From Parvibaculaceae bacterium Mf 1.05b.01 (lineage in GTDB: Bacteria; Pseudomonadota; Alphaproteobacteria; Parvibaculales; Parvibaculaceae), in NCBI GenBank assembly GCA_000509225.1, contig BAOK01000001.1, positions 2,526,914-2,590,913 on the forward strand: a stretch of DNA of 64,000 nt, read 5' to 3'. Below, piece after piece: positions 62,083 to 64,000 of this stretch. Position 1 is the stretch's first letter. Each line of letters opens with the position of its first letter. The notes below the pieces were generated by a model. It did no database searches and was not told the DNA's origin. It saw nothing but the letters and a program-made list of their open reading frames with translations. Position numbers and translations under genes: made by a program.

Positions 62083-62195
62083 GAATTCAGGGGAATATTC
62101 GAGATTGTCTCAGTTTCGGGACGATTTGACAGGCCCAATGGAAACCGGATTTTACCTTTTTTAACCTTGTACTGACTAAATACACCCCTGAATTC
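62083..62195. repeat. Separated 11-bp inverted repeat in the kinase promoter region
   Basis: GAATTCAGGGG (62083-62093) is inverted as CCCCTGAATTC (62185-62195), 91 bp apart, within the 148-nt gap before the kinase gene. The second arm ends 13 bp from the start codon. It might be two half-sites of an operator or a long hairpin in the leader. Confidence 0.55.
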
Positions 62196-62208
62196 TCGGG
62201 GGAGTGAG

Positions 62209-64000
62209 ATGGTCGAGGCTGTTGCAAAACATAGCGCCAGCAATGCGAGCGCCAGTGACATTGAGGCGCTGTTTTCGGAAGCCATCGAGGCTCTCGATGA
62301 CGGCTTTGCCATCTATGACAGCGAATTCCGTGTGCTCTACGCCAATGCACAAGCGCGAACAGATTTTAAAGACTGGTACGACGTTATTGAAGCAGGTGGC
62401 ACATTTAAGGACGCAATGCTTGCGTCCCTGGTGAGCCTCACAAAATATTCCGAAGATGACGGTCTGGATGAGCTTGCAGAAGCTGCGGTAAAAATGCTGT
62501 TGGACGGCGAGCCCCTAAAGACAGCCATGCCTGACGGCCGCACACTCCTGATCACGCACAGACCTATGACGGGCGATCGCTGGGTGGGCACATCTATCGA
62601 CATGACCGACGAGCTGGTGCGACAGCAAGAGCTTAAAGACATGAAGAAAGAGGCGGAGGCCGCGTCGAGGGCCAAGTCGCAGTTTCTTGCAAATATGAGC
62701 CATGAGATCCGCACACCGCTTAATGCTGTGTTGGGATTTGCGAGCCTCATTAAAGATACGGAGCTTGATGAGCGGCAGGCAGACTATGTTGAGACCATTG
62801 CCGAGAGCGGTGAATCTCTTCTTTCGATCCTGAACGATGTCCTGGACGTCTCAAAGATTGAAGCCGGTGCGCTCGATCTGGACGAAACCGAAGTTAATAT
62901 TGAACGGCTCATTCGTAGTGTCATGGCTTTGATGTCCGTGCGCGCTCAGTCGAAAGACCTTGAAATTGCGTCCTATGTGGACCCGAACATTCCCGTCTCT
63001 CTGATCGGAGACCAGGGGCGCATCCGCCAGATCCTCGTCAACCTTATTGGCAATGCGATCAAATTTACAGAAGAAGGTGGCATCTCCCTTGAGGTGCGCC
63101 TGGAAGACCGCCTTCCAGGTGACAAGGTCGCTGTTCTTTTCAGTGTCAGCGACACGGGCATGGGAATCTCCCCTGAACAACAGGCCCAACTTTTTGAGCG
63201 CTTCACGCAAGCCGATGTTTCCACCACGCGCGAGTTTGGCGGCACCGGTCTTGGCCTTTCCATCTGCCACGACCTTGTGGAGCTCATGGAAGGGACACTT
63301 GAGGTTCAGAGCGAGGTTGGCGAAGGCAGTACGTTTAGGGCGCGTATCGTCCTGGAAGCAGATGATGGTGATGAGCGCTATCTCGACTCCGACGATGCCC
63401 AGACGTTGCGCGGACGTCGCCTCCTTGTTGTCGATGACAACCAAGTCAATCTGCGTGTTATCGGTCTTATGCTGGCAGCCTATGGGTGCCGCGTGGAAAC
63501 GATCGACGATCCCCTCGGTGCTCGCGATCTTATTCTTGCAGCCCAGGAAAAGGGCAAACCCTTTGAGACGGTCATTATCGATCATATGATGCCCGGCATG
63601 GACGGCGTTCAGCTCGCCGCTCAGCTTCAGGATGATGCCGAGGTTAAGCCTGTGAAACTCATCCTCTCGTCTTCCGGCATTGCCACGGCAAGCCAGGCAG
63701 AGGACTGGGGCTTTGATGCAATTGCGCCCAAGCCCATAAGTCAGCGACGCCTGATTAACACACTCAACCGGTTCTTCGAAAACCTGCCGACAAAAGCAAA
63801 GGCCTCCAAGAAGGTCCAGAAAACGGCGCCCGCGCCCAAGAGACCATCCGGTGACGGCGCAGGCTGTCGCATTCTCCTTGCAGATGACAATCCCACCAAC
63901 CTGAAATTCATCCAGAGCGCCCTGGAGAAACACCCGGTGACTGTGGATACGGTGGGCGATGGCCGCGAGGCTGTAAGCGCCGCGCGTTCGCTTCCTTATG
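62209..64000 (+). CDS. Hybrid sensor histidine kinase with two receiver domains (3' end outside window)
   Basis: 597 codons visible, from the ATG at 62209 with GGGGGAG ahead. A PAS-like domain (about 18-135, with ALDDGFAIYDSEFRVLYANAQA), HisKA with H165 in MSHEIRTPLNAVLGF, HATPase with NAIKFTEEGG, DTGMGIS and GGTGLGLSI, then a receiver with D458 in VIIDHMMPGMDG and a second receiver beginning near 550 (CRILLADDNPTNLKF). No membrane segment, so it is a cytoplasmic sensor. The signal is unknown. Confidence 0.9.
   Translation, partial: MVEAVAKHSASNASASDIEALFSEAIEALDDGFAIYDSEFRVLYANAQARTDFKDWYDVIEAGGTFKDAMLASLVSLTKYSEDDGLDELAEAAVKMLLDGEPLKTAMPDGRTLLITHRPMTGDRWVGTSIDMTDELVRQQELKDMKKEAEAASRAKSQFLANMSHEIRTPLNAVLGFASLIKDTELDERQADYVETIAESGESLLSILNDVLDVSKIEAGALDLDETEVNIERLIRSVMALMSVRAQSKDLEIASYVDPNIPVSLIGDQGRIRQILVNLIGNAIKFTEEGGISLEVRLEDRLPGDKVAVLFSVSDTGMGISPEQQAQLFERFTQADVSTTREFGGTGLGLSICHDLVELMEGTLEVQSEVGEGSTFRARIVLEADDGDERYLDSDDAQTLRGRRLLVVDDNQVNLRVIGLMLAAYGCRVETIDDPLGARDLILAAQEKGKPFETVIIDHMMPGMDGVQLAAQLQDDAEVKPVKLILSSSGIATASQAEDWGFDAIAPKPISQRRLINTLNRFFENLPTKAKASKKVQKTAPAPKRPSGDGAGCRILLADDNPTNLKFIQSALEKHPVTVDTVGDGREAVSAARSLPY

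Overview
The window reads as the chromosome of a free-living, probably marine alphaproteobacterium of the Rhizobiales/Parvibaculaceae type. The grounds are protein character and gene order (lptC-lptA-lptB-rpoN-raiA-ptsN, small Hsp20 followed by DUF1150, RpoE-ChrR, a CueR/HmrR-type MerR), together with dispersed palindromes of the CGCATTTCC...GGAAATGCTC type that are common in Rhizobiales. The genus is an inference; I ran no search. Coding density is high, and many neighbours overlap by 4 bp.

Layout. 1-2031: divergent Tad-type pilus genes (TadG-like with a VWA domain, two TadE-like). 2098-3458: a structured intergenic element, tRNA-Ser, two paralogous small membrane proteins and a tandem triplicate repeat. 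3459-9646: lepA, an enoyl-CoA hydratase-like gene, a voltage-gated K+ channel, a GST, and a small TetR locus with two palindromic operators. 9643-20886: translation block pheT-pheS / rplT-rpmI / infC, in which infC (ATA start codon) is separated from rpmI by a lipoprotein, a luciferase-like monooxygenase and a GDPD gene; then glycosyltransferases and a hydrolase. 20883-27726: mixed housekeeping genes (queG, cueR-like, uppP, NDUFA9-like) and tRNA-Leu. 27898-33935: rnd, lptC-lptA-lptB, rpoN, raiA/hpf, ptsN. 33946-35047: heat-shock unit hsp20-DUF1150 with a candidate RpoH promoter and a ROSE-like RNA thermometer.

36051-40086: a tryptophan-tryptophylquinone (TTQ) amine dehydrogenase operon, large subunit-mauE-mauD-small subunit-cytochrome c-tetR, behind a near-perfect 28-bp palindrome. 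The small subunit is closer to aromatic amine dehydrogenase than to methylamine dehydrogenase. 40741-47846: a photo-oxidative stress region with photolyase, a DUF6134-SDR-NTF2 operon, a FAD oxidoreductase-DUF1365 operon and rpoE-chrR. Three promoters here share TGATCY-N18-TA, so rpoE appears to control itself and two neighbouring operons. 47993-50539: SbtA bicarbonate transporter, SbtB-like PII protein and convergent NhaA, a plausible Na+-coupled carbon-uptake unit.

50697-60026: a storage-lipid region containing wax ester synthase/DGAT, PlsB-type acyltransferase, a HAD-PlsC fusion, GpsA, a DUF3336 patatin-type lipase and a monoacylglycerol-lipase-like hydrolase. It covers glycerol-3-phosphate supply, acylation, final esterification and mobilisation. 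60072-62060: an unusual single protein joining a Rieske [2Fe-2S] domain to a complete thiamine-diphosphate enzyme. 62209-64000: a hybrid histidine kinase that runs off the window.
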